NCBI RefSeq assembly: GCF_037154075.1
Contig: NZ_JBANRJ010000001.1
Coordinates: forward strand, 3,219,501-3,283,500
Length of the DNA: 64,000 nt
DNA from: Sphingobium aromaticiconvertens
Lineage (GTDB): Bacteria; Pseudomonadota; Alphaproteobacteria; Sphingomonadales; Sphingomonadaceae
Direction of reading: 5' to 3'
Shown here: positions 17,940 to 26,410 of the stretch, piece by piece
How the letters are laid out: every line of letters starts with the position of its first letter
Position numbering within the stretch: the stretch's first letter is position 1
Position numbers and translations under genes: made by a program
The notes under the pieces: model-generated
Seen by the model: only the letters and a program-made list of their open reading frames with translations
Told to the model about the DNA's origin: nothing
The model's database searches: none

Positions 17940-18830
17940 TCAACCATTCATCCGATAGGCGGATGCCTGAGCCTTCGCCCTGGGGTCGAGCAGCGCGCCG
18001 TTGAGCAGCACGATTTGCTGATCCTGCGGACGCCGCGCAGATGGATCGGTGTCTAGGCCCAGCCGCTTGAGGGCGTAATAGAGAAGTGCCTTCCGCACAG
18101 GGATCTTGGCGCTACCCCCGCGCATACCATAATCGAGGGCGATGACTTTCTGCTGTGTGTCGGACAGCTCCGGATGCGGCCCTATTTCCAAAGTTACCTG
18201 GTCATTCCAATCGGCGTCCGCATCAGCCCCGACACCGCTCGGCTTTGTGCCACGCGTTTCAATGATCCGGGAAAGGAGGAAGTCCTTGAAGAGCTGGTCA
18301 GTGAAGCAGAAGGCCCGCGCGTGCCAACGAAATCCGTCGAATGCGATCGCATGTGGCGCGATCCAGCGCCAGCGTGACTCCGGCTGGGATAGCGACTGGT
18401 ACTTGACCTCGATCGCCTCGGACCGCCGAATTGCGGCCACGACCGAGCGCAGTGTTTTGACATTGACTCCTCGCGCGGGGGTCGGTGCCGCGTCGTAGGA
18501 CGGGAATTGGCCCATCCATGCCTCATCACGGTCAAGAATACCGTCGGCGACCGAGCGCAGCTGAGAGAGGTAGCGGCTGGCATCCGGTTTCAGAAAAAGG
18601 GATTGGAACTCGGTTCCCCGGATGTAGGTTCGGGCGCTCTTATCGTAGGCCATGTTGCCTGGAGCCATACCGATGTACCGATTCAGATCGGTAGACGCCT
18701 GGTTCACCGAGACGCCAAACGTATCCATCAGATCGCTGCGATTCACATGCCCATCCCAAAACAGACGGAACTCGATGAATTCGAACCGACGCTCTACGCC
18801 CCACCTGAGATCTGGCTTTTCCGCCCCCAC
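17940..18830 (-). CDS. WYL-domain transcriptional regulator of the BREX operon (BrxR/CapW-like)
   Basis: A 296-residue regulator. The N-terminal winged helix (about 8-75, RFEFIEFRLFWDGHVNRSDLMDTFGVSVNQAS) binds DNA. The middle WYL module (about 120-205, IEVKYQSLSQPESRWRWIAPHAIAFDGFRWHARAFC) senses a ligand in relatives, and a WCX-like C-terminus follows. The GTG start has GGGAG about ten bases upstream. It is the promoter-proximal gene, immediately before brxF, as in many defence operons where BrxR or CapW represses the island. A 22-base palindrome at 18860-18881 is a plausible binding site. Confidence 0.88.
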   Translation of the reverse strand: MGAEKPDLRWGVERRFEFIEFRLFWDGHVNRSDLMDTFGVSVNQASTDLNRYIGMAPGNMAYDKSARTYIRGTEFQSLFLKPDASRYLSQLRSVADGILDRDEAWMGQFPSYDAAPTPARGVNVKTLRSVVAAIRRSEAIEVKYQSLSQPESRWRWIAPHAIAFDGFRWHARAFCFTDQLFKDFLLSRIIETRGTKPSGVGADADADWNDQVTLEIGPHPELSDTQQKVIALDYGMRGGSAKIPVRKALLYYALKRLGLDTDPSARRPQDQQIVLLNGALLDPRAKAQASAYRMNG

Positions 18831-18859
18831 CGCGCACTCCCAGTGACATGATCCATATC

Positions 18860-18881
18860 GAAACTATGCAGGCACAGTTTC
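18860..18881. promoter_or_regulatory. Palindromic operator candidate of the BREX regulator
   Basis: Half sites GAAACTnTGC and GCAnAGTTTC face each other with two bases between; 18 of 22 positions are symmetrical. It sits 30-51 bases upstream of the regulator's start codon, where a repressor dimer could block the operon promoter. Confidence 0.55.
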
Positions 18882-19065
18882 TGGACCTTCAATCTTACTA
18901 TCCAAGCAACGGTGGAAGATCAATTGGAATCGGTGAACAAACATATGAGGAATGATGCCTGTCACCATGGGGAATCAGCGCTGTCGCGCCCCTATATATG
19001 GCCGCATGGCCGAAGGGCGCGTGAGCCACGTGGATTGTGTGGCCGCGGTTACCGGCGACGGCGTT

Positions 19066-20028
19066 TCATGCCTGCTTGCTAGCAGCCCGAGCCAGACTCA
19101 ACAGTCGCCGGCATGCAGGATTATCGTTTATGGCGGACCAGATCATGCTGAATGGCAAAACCTCCCCCGCTAGTTCCCGGTAGGCGATCCCCGGAAACTG
19201 CGCGACGGTCGTCGCTTCGCTCGTCAGAGTGAGGCCTTGGCCGACCGCAACCAGCGACAGGATGTTGTCTCTCCCGACCTGTTGGGTTTGAATCTCCACT
19301 TTGCGGCCGAGACCCGCAAGTCGTGCGACAAGATATTCGTGAATCTCCAGCCCCGGCGCACCGTCGCTCACGATGAACCGTTCCGAGGCCAAATCGGCCC
19401 AGCCGAGGTCGGGCTTATCTGCCAAAGGATGATCGTCGGGCAGCACCAGAAAGACTTTCTCGCACCACAGGTGCTCGGCTTCACAACCGTCCCAAGCCGG
19501 CATGCCCGTTATGAATGCGACATCGAGATTGAGATTGCGAACCGCAGCGACGTGTTCAGGCGGACTGCCATCAATGATGTCGAGCTGCACCTTCGGGTGA
19601 CGCGACCCGAAAGCACGCAGCAAATCGAACAGAAATCCTGACGCGAGGGACGAGAATATCCCTACTTTGACCAGCCCTTGCTCCGCCCGGCCGACCGCTG
19701 CCACCTTGGTCACCCCGATGTCGATCTGGCGAAGAGCATGGCGGGTATTGCGCAGGAATTCCCGCCCGGCGACGGTCAATCGCACCCCGCCAGCATATCG
19801 CACGAAAAGCGACGCCCCCAGTTCGTCTTCGAGATCACGGATTCGCCGGCTGATGGAAGACTCCTGGATGGCAAGCGCCGCAGCGGCCTTGCGGAAGCTC
19901 CCATAGTCGACGGCAGCAACAAAATATCGCAACTGGTGCAGCCGGACTGCGGACTTGCGGCCATTCCCCTCAACAATGTTCGTGAGGGCATCATCAGGCG
20001 AGGCCCGATTGTTCCGGATCGCAGTCAT
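19066..20028 (-). CDS. LysR-family transcriptional regulator
   Basis: A 320-residue protein. The winged helix-turn-helix (about 30-90: LHQLRYFVAAVDYGSFRKAAAALAIQESSISRRIRDLE) is followed by a LysR substrate-binding fold (about 115-310). The first 28 residues precede the usual LysR start and may be a misassigned extension, but no alternative start codon fits between. It is divergent from the TetR gene and shares a 249-base control region that holds two palindromes. It lies between BREX and the trb operon. Such regulators often flank conjugation clusters in sphingomonads; the inducer is unknown. Confidence 0.88.
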   Translation of the reverse strand: MTAIRNNRASPDDALTNIVEGNGRKSAVRLHQLRYFVAAVDYGSFRKAAAALAIQESSISRRIRDLEDELGASLFVRYAGGVRLTVAGREFLRNTRHALRQIDIGVTKVAAVGRAEQGLVKVGIFSSLASGFLFDLLRAFGSRHPKVQLDIIDGSPPEHVAAVRNLNLDVAFITGMPAWDGCEAEHLWCEKVFLVLPDDHPLADKPDLGWADLASERFIVSDGAPGLEIHEYLVARLAGLGRKVEIQTQQVGRDNILSLVAVGQGLTLTSEATTVAQFPGIAYRELAGEVLPFSMIWSAINDNPACRRLLSLARAASKQA

Positions 20029-20171
20029 GGCGTATCACCCTGAACCGTGTTCGGTTTCTGGCGAATACCCCGCCACCATCGGCGCAAAAAGCGGCCTGCA
20101 CGCTCCACTTTCGATGCACGCGCCACGATGCTTGAATCTGCGCGCGCTCATCGCCTCTCCGCATATTCTCA

Positions 20172-20250
20172 AACTAAACGGCGTTCAGTTACCGAAATGC
20201 TGCTTGTTGACATCCGCCCCGTCAACGAAAAAAGTAAATCGCGTTTAGTT
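20172..20250. promoter_or_regulatory. Twin TetR operators around a -35 box
   Basis: Two related 19-base near-palindromes, AACTAAACGGCGTTCAGTT (20172-20190) and AAGTAAATCGCGTTTAGTT (20232-20250), match at 15 of 19 positions with centres 60 bases apart. Between them is TTGACA (20207-20212) within a second inverted repeat, GTTGAC (20206-20211) and GTCAAC (20221-20226). The form AACTAAACG/CGTTTAGTT is typical of TetR-type sites, so autorepression, and control of the divergent LysR gene, is likely. Confidence 0.6.
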
Positions 20251-20277
20251 TTCACGATCAGTTGGGACAGGATGTCC

Positions 20278-20907
20278 ATGGCTCGCCCCCGGAAGGAGCA
20301 AAAACTTGATATTGCTCGTCGCGCAGTCGACGAAACCATCCGGCTGCTAGCGGAGCGCGGCGACCTCGACGTACCGCTGACCGCGGTTGCGCATGCCATA
20401 GGCTGCACGGCGCCAGCGCTTTACGGCCACTTTCACGACAAGAGCGCCTTGCTGCGCGCCGTTCGGGATGAAGGTTTCAACCGGCTCTACAGAGAAAAGC
20501 TGGTCGTCTTCGATCAGATGCGCGGCGATCCATTCGGCTATTTGCGTGATGGGAGCTATGCCTATGTCCGCTTTGCCCTGGAAAACCCCACCCTGTACCG
20601 GCTGATGTTCACACCGCCGCCGAGGCTCGGGGTCAGCGACGACCCATGGTCGAGCGAAGCTGGACGTCAGGTATTGCATCTATTGCTGACGGGACTTCGC
20701 TGTTCTCAGGACAAAGGCTTTTTGCCTAACATGGATCTCAGCCGCTACAGCTTCATGTTCTGGTCAACGGTACACGGCGCGGTGAGCCTCACCCTTCAAA
20801 ACCGGGAAATGGATCAGTCCGCTAAATGGGACACGGCGCAAAAGGCGGTCGACACGCTCATGGAGATCATCGCGGCGACTTGTCCTGATAGGCCTCCCGC
20901 ATCATGA
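20278..20907 (+). CDS. TetR-family transcriptional regulator
   Basis: A 209-residue repressor. The N-terminal helix-turn-helix is about residues 10-55 (VDETIRLLAERGDLDVPLTAVAHAIGCTAPALYGHFHDKSALLRAV). The C-terminal effector domain contains YAYVRFALENPTLYRLMF, a pattern I link to WHG-type TetR proteins. I chose ATG 20278 because GGGACAGG ends six bases upstream; ATG 20272 abuts that site and the open frame to 20047 would cover the operators. Its stop overlaps the convergent DUF2274 stop by six bases. Upstream twin palindromes point to self-regulation. Confidence 0.85.
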   Translation: MARPRKEQKLDIARRAVDETIRLLAERGDLDVPLTAVAHAIGCTAPALYGHFHDKSALLRAVRDEGFNRLYREKLVVFDQMRGDPFGYLRDGSYAYVRFALENPTLYRLMFTPPPRLGVSDDPWSSEAGRQVLHLLLTGLRCSQDKGFLPNMDLSRYSFMFWSTVHGAVSLTLQNREMDQSAKWDTAQKAVDTLMEIIAATCPDRPPAS

Positions 20908-21123
20908 GCAGCCTCTTCTGGCGCTGGCAAAGCCCCGATCCGTGGCAATAAACCGCTCCAGCATCGGCACGATCAGCCTGACGGGATCGGTGGCGGGCTG
21001 CCCGGTTTCTCGGGCCAGCACCTCGGCATAGGCAACGAGATCACGATGGAGCGGCCCCGGCAATTCTAGCGTGAGTTTGACCGGTTTGTCGTCAATAATA
21101 GGTCCAAGTTTCAGCTTTGCCAT
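20902..21123 (-). CDS. DUF2274 protein, last gene of the trb operon
   Basis: A 73-residue protein (KPVKLTLELPGPLHRDLVAYAEVLA...) with the look of a ribbon-helix-helix DNA-binding fold. DUF2274 proteins regularly follow trbI in Tn4371-like elements and related plasmids, and here it begins three bases after trbI ends. It could be a local regulator; no function is proven. Confidence 0.8.
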   Translation of the reverse strand: MAKLKLGPIIDDKPVKLTLELPGPLHRDLVAYAEVLARETGQPATDPVRLIVPMLERFIATDRGFASARRGCS

Positions 21124-21125
21124 GG

Positions 21126-22259
21126 TCAGTTCCTGTAGGGTTCGAGCACAAGATCGCGGGTGACGATGACCCTGACCGGGAAGCCCGGCCGGATGGTCAG
21201 GGTCGGGGCAACCTGCAACTGGCGCTGGACGATCTGTTGTCCGGCCTGGTTGATCGTGTCTTGCGCCCCGTCGCGGATGGCGCGGATCAGCCGGTCGTCG
21301 TCATCGGTCGCCAGTTCGGTGCCAATGCCGAGCAGCGTGGACAGCCCTGCCGCCTTCATCAGATCCCACCAATGATAATCGACGCCATCCTCAAGCCCGG
21401 CATAGCCGGAAGCGTCCGCGCCCGGTTGGCGCTCCAGAACGATGGAGCGGCCACTGGGCAGGATCAGACGGTTCCAGACCAGCAGCACGCGGCGCTGTCC
21501 GAAGGTGACGCCCGCATCATACTGGCCGATGATGCGCGTGCCTTGCGGGATCAGGAGCAGGCTGCCCGTCGGGCTGTCGTAGACGTTTTCCGTGACCTGC
21601 GCGGTGATTTGGCCAGGCAGGTCGGAGCGGATGCCGGTAATCATCGCTGCCGGGATCACGGCTCCCGCCTGAAGAATGTAAGGCGATGCGGGCGCCATGA
21701 TGCGATCCATGGCAACGGTCTGGCGGTCCACCGGACCATTGAGAAAAGCCGTATGGCGGTCCTGTGCCGCGGGCTGACCGCCAAGGTCCAGGCCTGCGAG
21801 GCCGGGCATTGCAGAGCCTGTTGTCGCTGCTGTTCTCTGCCCGGACTGGAAGAAGACCGTGCTCAGACGCGCGGCTTCCTCTTCAGCGAGACGCCGCTCT
21901 TCAGCAGGGTCGCGGGCGGGCGTCGTCATAGCGGGCGGTGTGACGGGCTGCCCCCTGTTTTGCGCGTCAAGGATGGGACCGCCGAGATCACCGGGCAATG
22001 CCGGTCCCAAGGCCGGGCCAGTGTAATCGCGCGGTAGGCCGGACAGGCCATCCGCCGTGGGGCGATTCTCGGTCGAAAAGAGTTCTTCACCGCCGCCGTT
22101 CATATCGCGAGACTGAAGCGCATAGATCAGCGCCCCACCGATCCCTAGCAATGCGACGGCTGCGACACCGGCGAGCATCTTGCGCGACAGGCGAGTGACA
22201 CGCGGTGTCTCGGCGCGCAGGCGCATCGGAGCGGCATTCGTAGCGGTCTCCTCGCTCAT
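21126..22259 (-). CDS. trbI: Conjugative transfer protein TrbI (VirB10-like)
   Basis: A 377-residue inner-to-outer membrane spanning core protein of the type IV secretion channel. One membrane helix is near residue 25-45 (MLAGVAAVALLGIGGALIYAL), followed by a proline-rich periplasmic linker and the C-terminal TrbI/VirB10 domain (about 185-375: AGAVIPAAMITGIRSDLPGQI, LLIPQGTRIIGQYD). The ATG overlaps the trbG stop (ATGA); longer open sequence upstream runs through trbG and is not used. Confidence 0.93.
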   Translation of the reverse strand: MSEETATNAAPMRLRAETPRVTRLSRKMLAGVAAVALLGIGGALIYALQSRDMNGGGEELFSTENRPTADGLSGLPRDYTGPALGPALPGDLGGPILDAQNRGQPVTPPAMTTPARDPAEERRLAEEEAARLSTVFFQSGQRTAATTGSAMPGLAGLDLGGQPAAQDRHTAFLNGPVDRQTVAMDRIMAPASPYILQAGAVIPAAMITGIRSDLPGQITAQVTENVYDSPTGSLLLIPQGTRIIGQYDAGVTFGQRRVLLVWNRLILPSGRSIVLERQPGADASGYAGLEDGVDYHWWDLMKAAGLSTLLGIGTELATDDDDRLIRAIRDGAQDTINQAGQQIVQRQLQVAPTLTIRPGFPVRVIVTRDLVLEPYRN

Positions 22260-23269
22260 GACGGCGACTCCCCGGTGTTCGCGGGCTGTGCGGCCCGCCT
22301 GTGTTCGATGCGGACAATCCTGACGGTCTGCTGGCGATCGCCGCTGCCCAGGCGCAGCTCGGCCGCGCCGAACATGCGGTCCACGATCAGGATGTTCTGG
22401 TGGATGCGGGAATTGACGATCTGCGGCTCGCCATCGGACCCCAGAACGAAGATCGGCGGCATCTCGCCCTGCACGATGCCGCGCGGGAAGACGACATAGA
22501 TCCGGCGGCCGTCGTCGAAGACGGAGATCGGCCGCCACGGCGGGCTGTCGCCAGTAAGTCCGTAGCGATAGTTGCGCGCGGCCTCGACCGGGATGATCGG
22601 TGCTGCCGGAACGGTCTGGCGCTGACTTGCCGGTGGTGCCGGATAAGCCCAGGCAACGGACGGCATATAGAGCGCCTCGCGGGCGCGCAGTTCGATCATG
22701 TACGTGCGCCGGTCGGTCGTGACGACGAGATTGGTCGAGATGTCCTGCCGCGATGGCTTGACGAGGATATGGACGCGGCGGTTCACGCCGCTGCCACTTT
22801 CGGTATCCCCGATAATCCAGCGAGCAGTATCGCCCGCCGCGATCGGTCCCGCGCCGGTCAGGCTCTCGCCCGGCTCCAGCGCGATATTGGTGATCTGCCC
22901 CGGCGCGGCATAGACCTGATAAAGTGCGCCTTCCGACCAAGGGTAGATCTGGATGGCGTTGTAATAGCCTTCGCGACGCGGCTCGACGCGAGCGGCGGCA
23001 TTGGCGTTCTCGACGCGGCCCGCCGGCGTGCCTGCTGCGGTTCCGCCACGCGCGACCGTCCATGCCGGCGGCGTGTGCAATGGCCGGGGCCGGTCATCGG
23101 TGGCGGCAGCCTGCACGGCCGGCAGTGCAGGAACATCGGCATCGTAGCTGAATTGCGGCGTGCGGTTGGTGGCGCAGCCCGCCAGCATAGTGGCCGAGAG
23201 CAGCAAAGCCGCGAAAGCGGGTTTACGGAAAGCCGGGATGCCGGAATTGCGGGGAAACGTGCGGGTCAT
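22256..23269 (-). CDS. trbG: Conjugative transfer protein TrbG (VirB9-like lipoprotein)
   Basis: A 337-residue outer-membrane core component. A lipobox LAGC follows the hydrophobic signal (about 20-34), so it is likely lipidated. The VirB9/CagX region (about 90-330) carries YQVYAAPGQITNIALEPGE and DGRRIYVVFPRG. The ATG start sits in an ATGA overlap with trbF; seven further in-frame codons exist upstream. It pairs with TrbI and TrbF to form the channel core. Confidence 0.93.
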   Translation of the reverse strand: MTRTFPRNSGIPAFRKPAFAALLLSATMLAGCATNRTPQFSYDADVPALPAVQAAATDDRPRPLHTPPAWTVARGGTAAGTPAGRVENANAAARVEPRREGYYNAIQIYPWSEGALYQVYAAPGQITNIALEPGESLTGAGPIAAGDTARWIIGDTESGSGVNRRVHILVKPSRQDISTNLVVTTDRRTYMIELRAREALYMPSVAWAYPAPPASQRQTVPAAPIIPVEAARNYRYGLTGDSPPWRPISVFDDGRRIYVVFPRGIVQGEMPPIFVLGSDGEPQIVNSRIHQNILIVDRMFGAAELRLGSGDRQQTVRIVRIEHRRAAQPANTGESPS

Positions 23270-23955
23270 TGGCTCATCTCCCGCGACCATGAGATTGCAT
23301 TGACGTAGATGCCGAGCGGATTGGCGCGCAGGCGCTCGGCATCGCGCGGCGTCTGGATCACGATGGTCAGGATCGCAGTCCAGCGCTCGGTCGTGGAAAG
23401 CTGCCCGTTCTCGTAGTGGCGCTCGGTCCAGGCGACGCGGAAACTGTCGTTCGAGGCGCGGATGACGCTGGAGACTTCGACCGCTACAGCCACGCGGCCG
23501 ACCTTCGTGAACGGGTCGTTGGCGCGGGCATAGTCGTTGAGCGCGGCGGCGCCCCGGTCCGTGGTGAACTCATAGGCGCGCAGCCAGTTCTGACGCACGA
23601 TGATGGCGTCAGCGGGGATCGAGCGTGTCTGCTCGATGAAACGGCTCAGATGGAAAGCGATCTGCGGATCTGTCGGGCGGTAATCGGCTGTTGCTGCGGC
23701 AATGGTCTGCGCCTGACCGAGATTATCCACCTGCACCACCCAGGGCACGACAGTCCCGCGTGCCGATTGCCAGACAAGCGCGGAGGCGAATCCTGCCGAG
23801 AGGATCAACGAGCCGAAGGCCATGTAGCGCCAGTTCTTCGCCTGCACGCGGGCCGAACCGATGCGCTCGTCCCACACCTGCGCGGCTTTCTGGTAAGGCG
23901 TCTCGGGTTCGGGCGATTTGCCGTAATGGGTCGATGGGCGTCTGAAGATGTTCAT
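23266..23955 (-). CDS. trbF: Conjugative transfer protein TrbF (VirB8-like)
   Basis: A 229-residue inner-membrane protein: a short cytoplasmic N-terminus, one membrane helix (about 44-64, YMAFGSLILSAGFASALVWQS) and a periplasmic VirB8 domain with VVPWVVQVDNLG and FIEQTRSIPADAIIVRQNW. It nucleates the type IV secretion complex. The start overlaps the trbL stop by ATGA. Confidence 0.93.
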   Translation of the reverse strand: MNIFRRPSTHYGKSPEPETPYQKAAQVWDERIGSARVQAKNWRYMAFGSLILSAGFASALVWQSARGTVVPWVVQVDNLGQAQTIAAATADYRPTDPQIAFHLSRFIEQTRSIPADAIIVRQNWLRAYEFTTDRGAAALNDYARANDPFTKVGRVAVAVEVSSVIRASNDSFRVAWTERHYENGQLSTTERWTAILTIVIQTPRDAERLRANPLGIYVNAISWSREMSQ

Positions 23956-25313
23956 GAGCGGTCACTTTCGGACATGTTGACGGAAGAACCGCCGCCGTGG
24001 CTGTCGCCGGAACGGACGGCATGGGCGGCCATGGTGGTGCCGTGATTGAGGGCCTGACGGCGGTGCATCTGCTGCGCCCACGCCGGCGGGCCGCCCGCCG
24101 GAGCGGCAGGCGCTGCGGAACCGGCGGCACTCGCACCGCCAATAGTTCCCTGCGTGGACGATCCTCCGGTGACGCCGAGCCCGGCGCGCGCGCCATCGGA
24201 GAAGCTGGTTTTGACGCTTTCCGCTGCTTTCGAGGCGGCACGCTTCAGCGGCGACGCGGCAGCGGACCCTGCGGCACGAGCGACACCTCCCAGGCCCGAA
24301 GCGACACCGGCCGCGCCGGACTGGCCGAGTGATCCGACACTATAGGCAGCGCTTGCAGCACCTGCGGCGGCAGCACCGCCACGGACAGTAGCGGCTCCGC
24401 CGGAGAGCGCCGCTGCTCCCCCCTTCGCGGCCATGCCTGCGGCAGCGCCACCGGCGAGCACCATGCCGCCAGCGGCAAGGCCGGTTCCGACGGCAGCACC
24501 TGCACCAAGCTGCGGGCCGCCGGAGACGAGACCGGAGGCGATGCCGGGGCCGAAAATGCCGAGGCCGAGAAGCGACAGAGCGGCCAGCACGATGGCCATG
24601 GCGTCGTCGATGGTCGGCGTCGCGCCGCCAAAGCCTGCCGTGAACTGCGAAAACAGCGTCGAGCCGATGCCGATGATGACAGCGAGCACCAGCACTTTGA
24701 TGCCAGAGGAGACGACGTTGCCCAGCACGCGCTCGGCCATGAAGGCGGTCTTGCCGAACAGGCCGAAGGGGATGAGGACGAAGCCCGCAAGCGTGGTCAG
24801 CTTGAACTCGATCAGGGTAACGAAGAGCTGCACGGCAAGGATGAAGAAGGCCAACAGCACCAGCACCCAGGCGAACATCAGGCAGGCGATCTGGATGAAG
24901 TTCTCGAAGAAGGACCAGTAGCCCATCATGTCGGAGATGGATTCGAGCAGCGGGCGACCGGCATCGAGGCCGGTCTGCGCCACATTGCCGGGCCGCAGCA
25001 GATCGGCGGCGGAAAAGCTGGTCCCCGATCCCTTCAGGCCGAGACCGGCGAAGCTGTCGAAGATGATCTGCGCGAGATTGTTCCAGTTGCCGATCAGATA
25101 GGCGAAGACGCCGACGAACAGTGTCTTCTTGACCAGCCGGGCGATAATGTCGTCATCGGCACCCCAGGACCAGAACAGTGCCGCCAGCGTCACGTCGATG
25201 ATGATCAGGGTGGTGGCGATGAAGGCGACCTCGCCACCGAGCAGGCCGAAACCGCTGTCGATATAGCTGGTGAATACGCCCAGGAAATTGTCGATGACGC
25301 CGGTGCCGCCCAT
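23952..25313 (-). CDS. trbL: Conjugative transfer protein TrbL (VirB6-like)
   Basis: A 453-residue polytopic inner-membrane protein. Several hydrophobic helices occupy roughly residues 20-260 and include FFENFIQIACLMFAWVLVLLAFFILAVQLFVTL (quoted here only as the longest hydrophobic block, about 135-167). The C-terminal third is a low-complexity Ala/Gly/Ser tail, typical of TrbL. It forms the inner-membrane part of the DNA channel. It lies three bases after trbK. Confidence 0.93.
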   Translation of the reverse strand: MGGTGVIDNFLGVFTSYIDSGFGLLGGEVAFIATTLIIIDVTLAALFWSWGADDDIIARLVKKTLFVGVFAYLIGNWNNLAQIIFDSFAGLGLKGSGTSFSAADLLRPGNVAQTGLDAGRPLLESISDMMGYWSFFENFIQIACLMFAWVLVLLAFFILAVQLFVTLIEFKLTTLAGFVLIPFGLFGKTAFMAERVLGNVVSSGIKVLVLAVIIGIGSTLFSQFTAGFGGATPTIDDAMAIVLAALSLLGLGIFGPGIASGLVSGGPQLGAGAAVGTGLAAGGMVLAGGAAAGMAAKGGAAALSGGAATVRGGAAAAGAASAAYSVGSLGQSGAAGVASGLGGVARAAGSAAASPLKRAASKAAESVKTSFSDGARAGLGVTGGSSTQGTIGGASAAGSAAPAAPAGGPPAWAQQMHRRQALNHGTTMAAHAVRSGDSHGGGSSVNMSESDRS

Positions 25314-25316
25314 GGT

Positions 25317-25604
25317 TCACTGTCCCCGGTTCTGATGCGGGGCGGCAGGCACCGGCGTCCGGCCGAGGAACCGGTCGCGGTTCTCGGCCCAGGTGGCGAG
25401 GCAATCGGGATCCTTCACGGCAGCCTCACCAAGCTGCTGGCAGCGGCGGAGGCTCTGGCGCAGCGGATCGGCAGAAGGTTGAAACGCGGGAGCCGGACGA
25501 GTTTGCGCCGGTTCGTCCTCGCGGGTCATTTCGATCACCGTGGCGGTAATCGCGATTGCGACGAAAATGATCGCCCCGATCCGGGCCAGCAGCTTACCGT
25601 CCAT
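25317..25604 (-). CDS. trbK: TrbK-like entry-exclusion protein
   Basis: A 95-residue protein with one N-terminal membrane helix (about 8-24, IGAIIFVAIAITATVIE) and a short C-terminal domain with two cysteines in RCQQLGEAAVKDPDCLATWAENRDRFLG. That tail is characteristic of the TrbK-alt group, thought to stop redundant transfer into a cell that already holds the element. The position between trbJ and trbL fits. The name rests on this pattern and position. Confidence 0.8.
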   Translation of the reverse strand: MDGKLLARIGAIIFVAIAITATVIEMTREDEPAQTRPAPAFQPSADPLRQSLRRCQQLGEAAVKDPDCLATWAENRDRFLGRTPVPAAPHQNRGQ

Positions 25605-25624
25605 ATCGCGCCCCTCCTGTTCGG

Positions 25625-26410
25625 TCAGTTGTTACCGTTGCCGAACATCCGGGCATTGCCGGGCTGGTAGCCCGATCCCGGTGTCAGAAAGCGTTCACGC
25701 TGGATGCGGCCCTGTTCGGCAGCGGTCGCACGCTCGGCCTCGATCAGCGCTTCCGAGCGGCCATTGGCCGACATCAGCGCGATGAGGTCGGAAAGCTGCT
25801 GTGATTGCAGGGCCAGAAGCTGATTGCCCGCCTGTGTGGCTTGCAATGCACCCGTGGCGTTCTGGCTCTGACCGACAAGGGCAGACATCTCGGTGCGGTT
25901 GGTGTCGATGTTGCCGACGACACCGGCCTGTACGCGCATGGCGTCCTGCAAGCCGCCGACCGTATTCTGCCAGCGGGACCGCGCATCGGCGACGAGCTGG
26001 GTATCGGTAGCGGACAGGGAGATACTGCCGTATTTCTGCTGGAACGCTTGGTCGATATTCTGGACGTCGAAGGCGATGTTCTGCGCCTGCGACAGAAGCT
26101 GCTGCGTGCGCTGCACATTCTGCTGCAAGGTTTGGAGCGAGCTATACGGCAGGCTCGCCAGATTGCGGGCCTGATTGATAAGCATGGTCGCCTCATTCTG
26201 GAGGCTCTGAATCTGGTTGTTGATCTGCTCCAGCGTGCGCGCGGCCGTGAGGACGTTTTCGGCGTAATTGGAGGGATCGAAGACGATGCGGCCGAAGCCG
26301 AATTGCGCATGGGCCGGACTCGCCAGCATCGGCGAAAGCGCGACGGGCACGGCGAGCGCGACGGCCAGTGCGGAAGTACCGACGAGACGGCGAACGGGAA
26401 TACGGATCAT
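25625..26410 (-). CDS. trbJ: Conjugative transfer protein TrbJ (VirB5-like)
   Basis: A 261-residue periplasmic/pilus-tip protein. A signal peptide (VALAVPVALSPMLASPAHA, cleavage near residue 35) is followed by a long helical region with repeated Gln/Asn (LEQINNQIQSLQNEATMLINQARNLASL). The start shares ATGA with the trbE stop. Confidence 0.92.
   Translation of the reverse strand: MIRIPVRRLVGTSALAVALAVPVALSPMLASPAHAQFGFGRIVFDPSNYAENVLTAARTLEQINNQIQSLQNEATMLINQARNLASLPYSSLQTLQQNVQRTQQLLSQAQNIAFDVQNIDQAFQQKYGSISLSATDTQLVADARSRWQNTVGGLQDAMRVQAGVVGNIDTNRTEMSALVGQSQNATGALQATQAGNQLLALQSQQLSDLIALMSANGRSEALIEAERATAAEQGRIQRERFLTPGSGYQPGNARMFGNGNN

Noticed and set aside
22301..23308. 335-codon plus-strand frame opposite trbG
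   Set aside because: Antisense shadow of trbG, which has a lipobox and operon overlaps.
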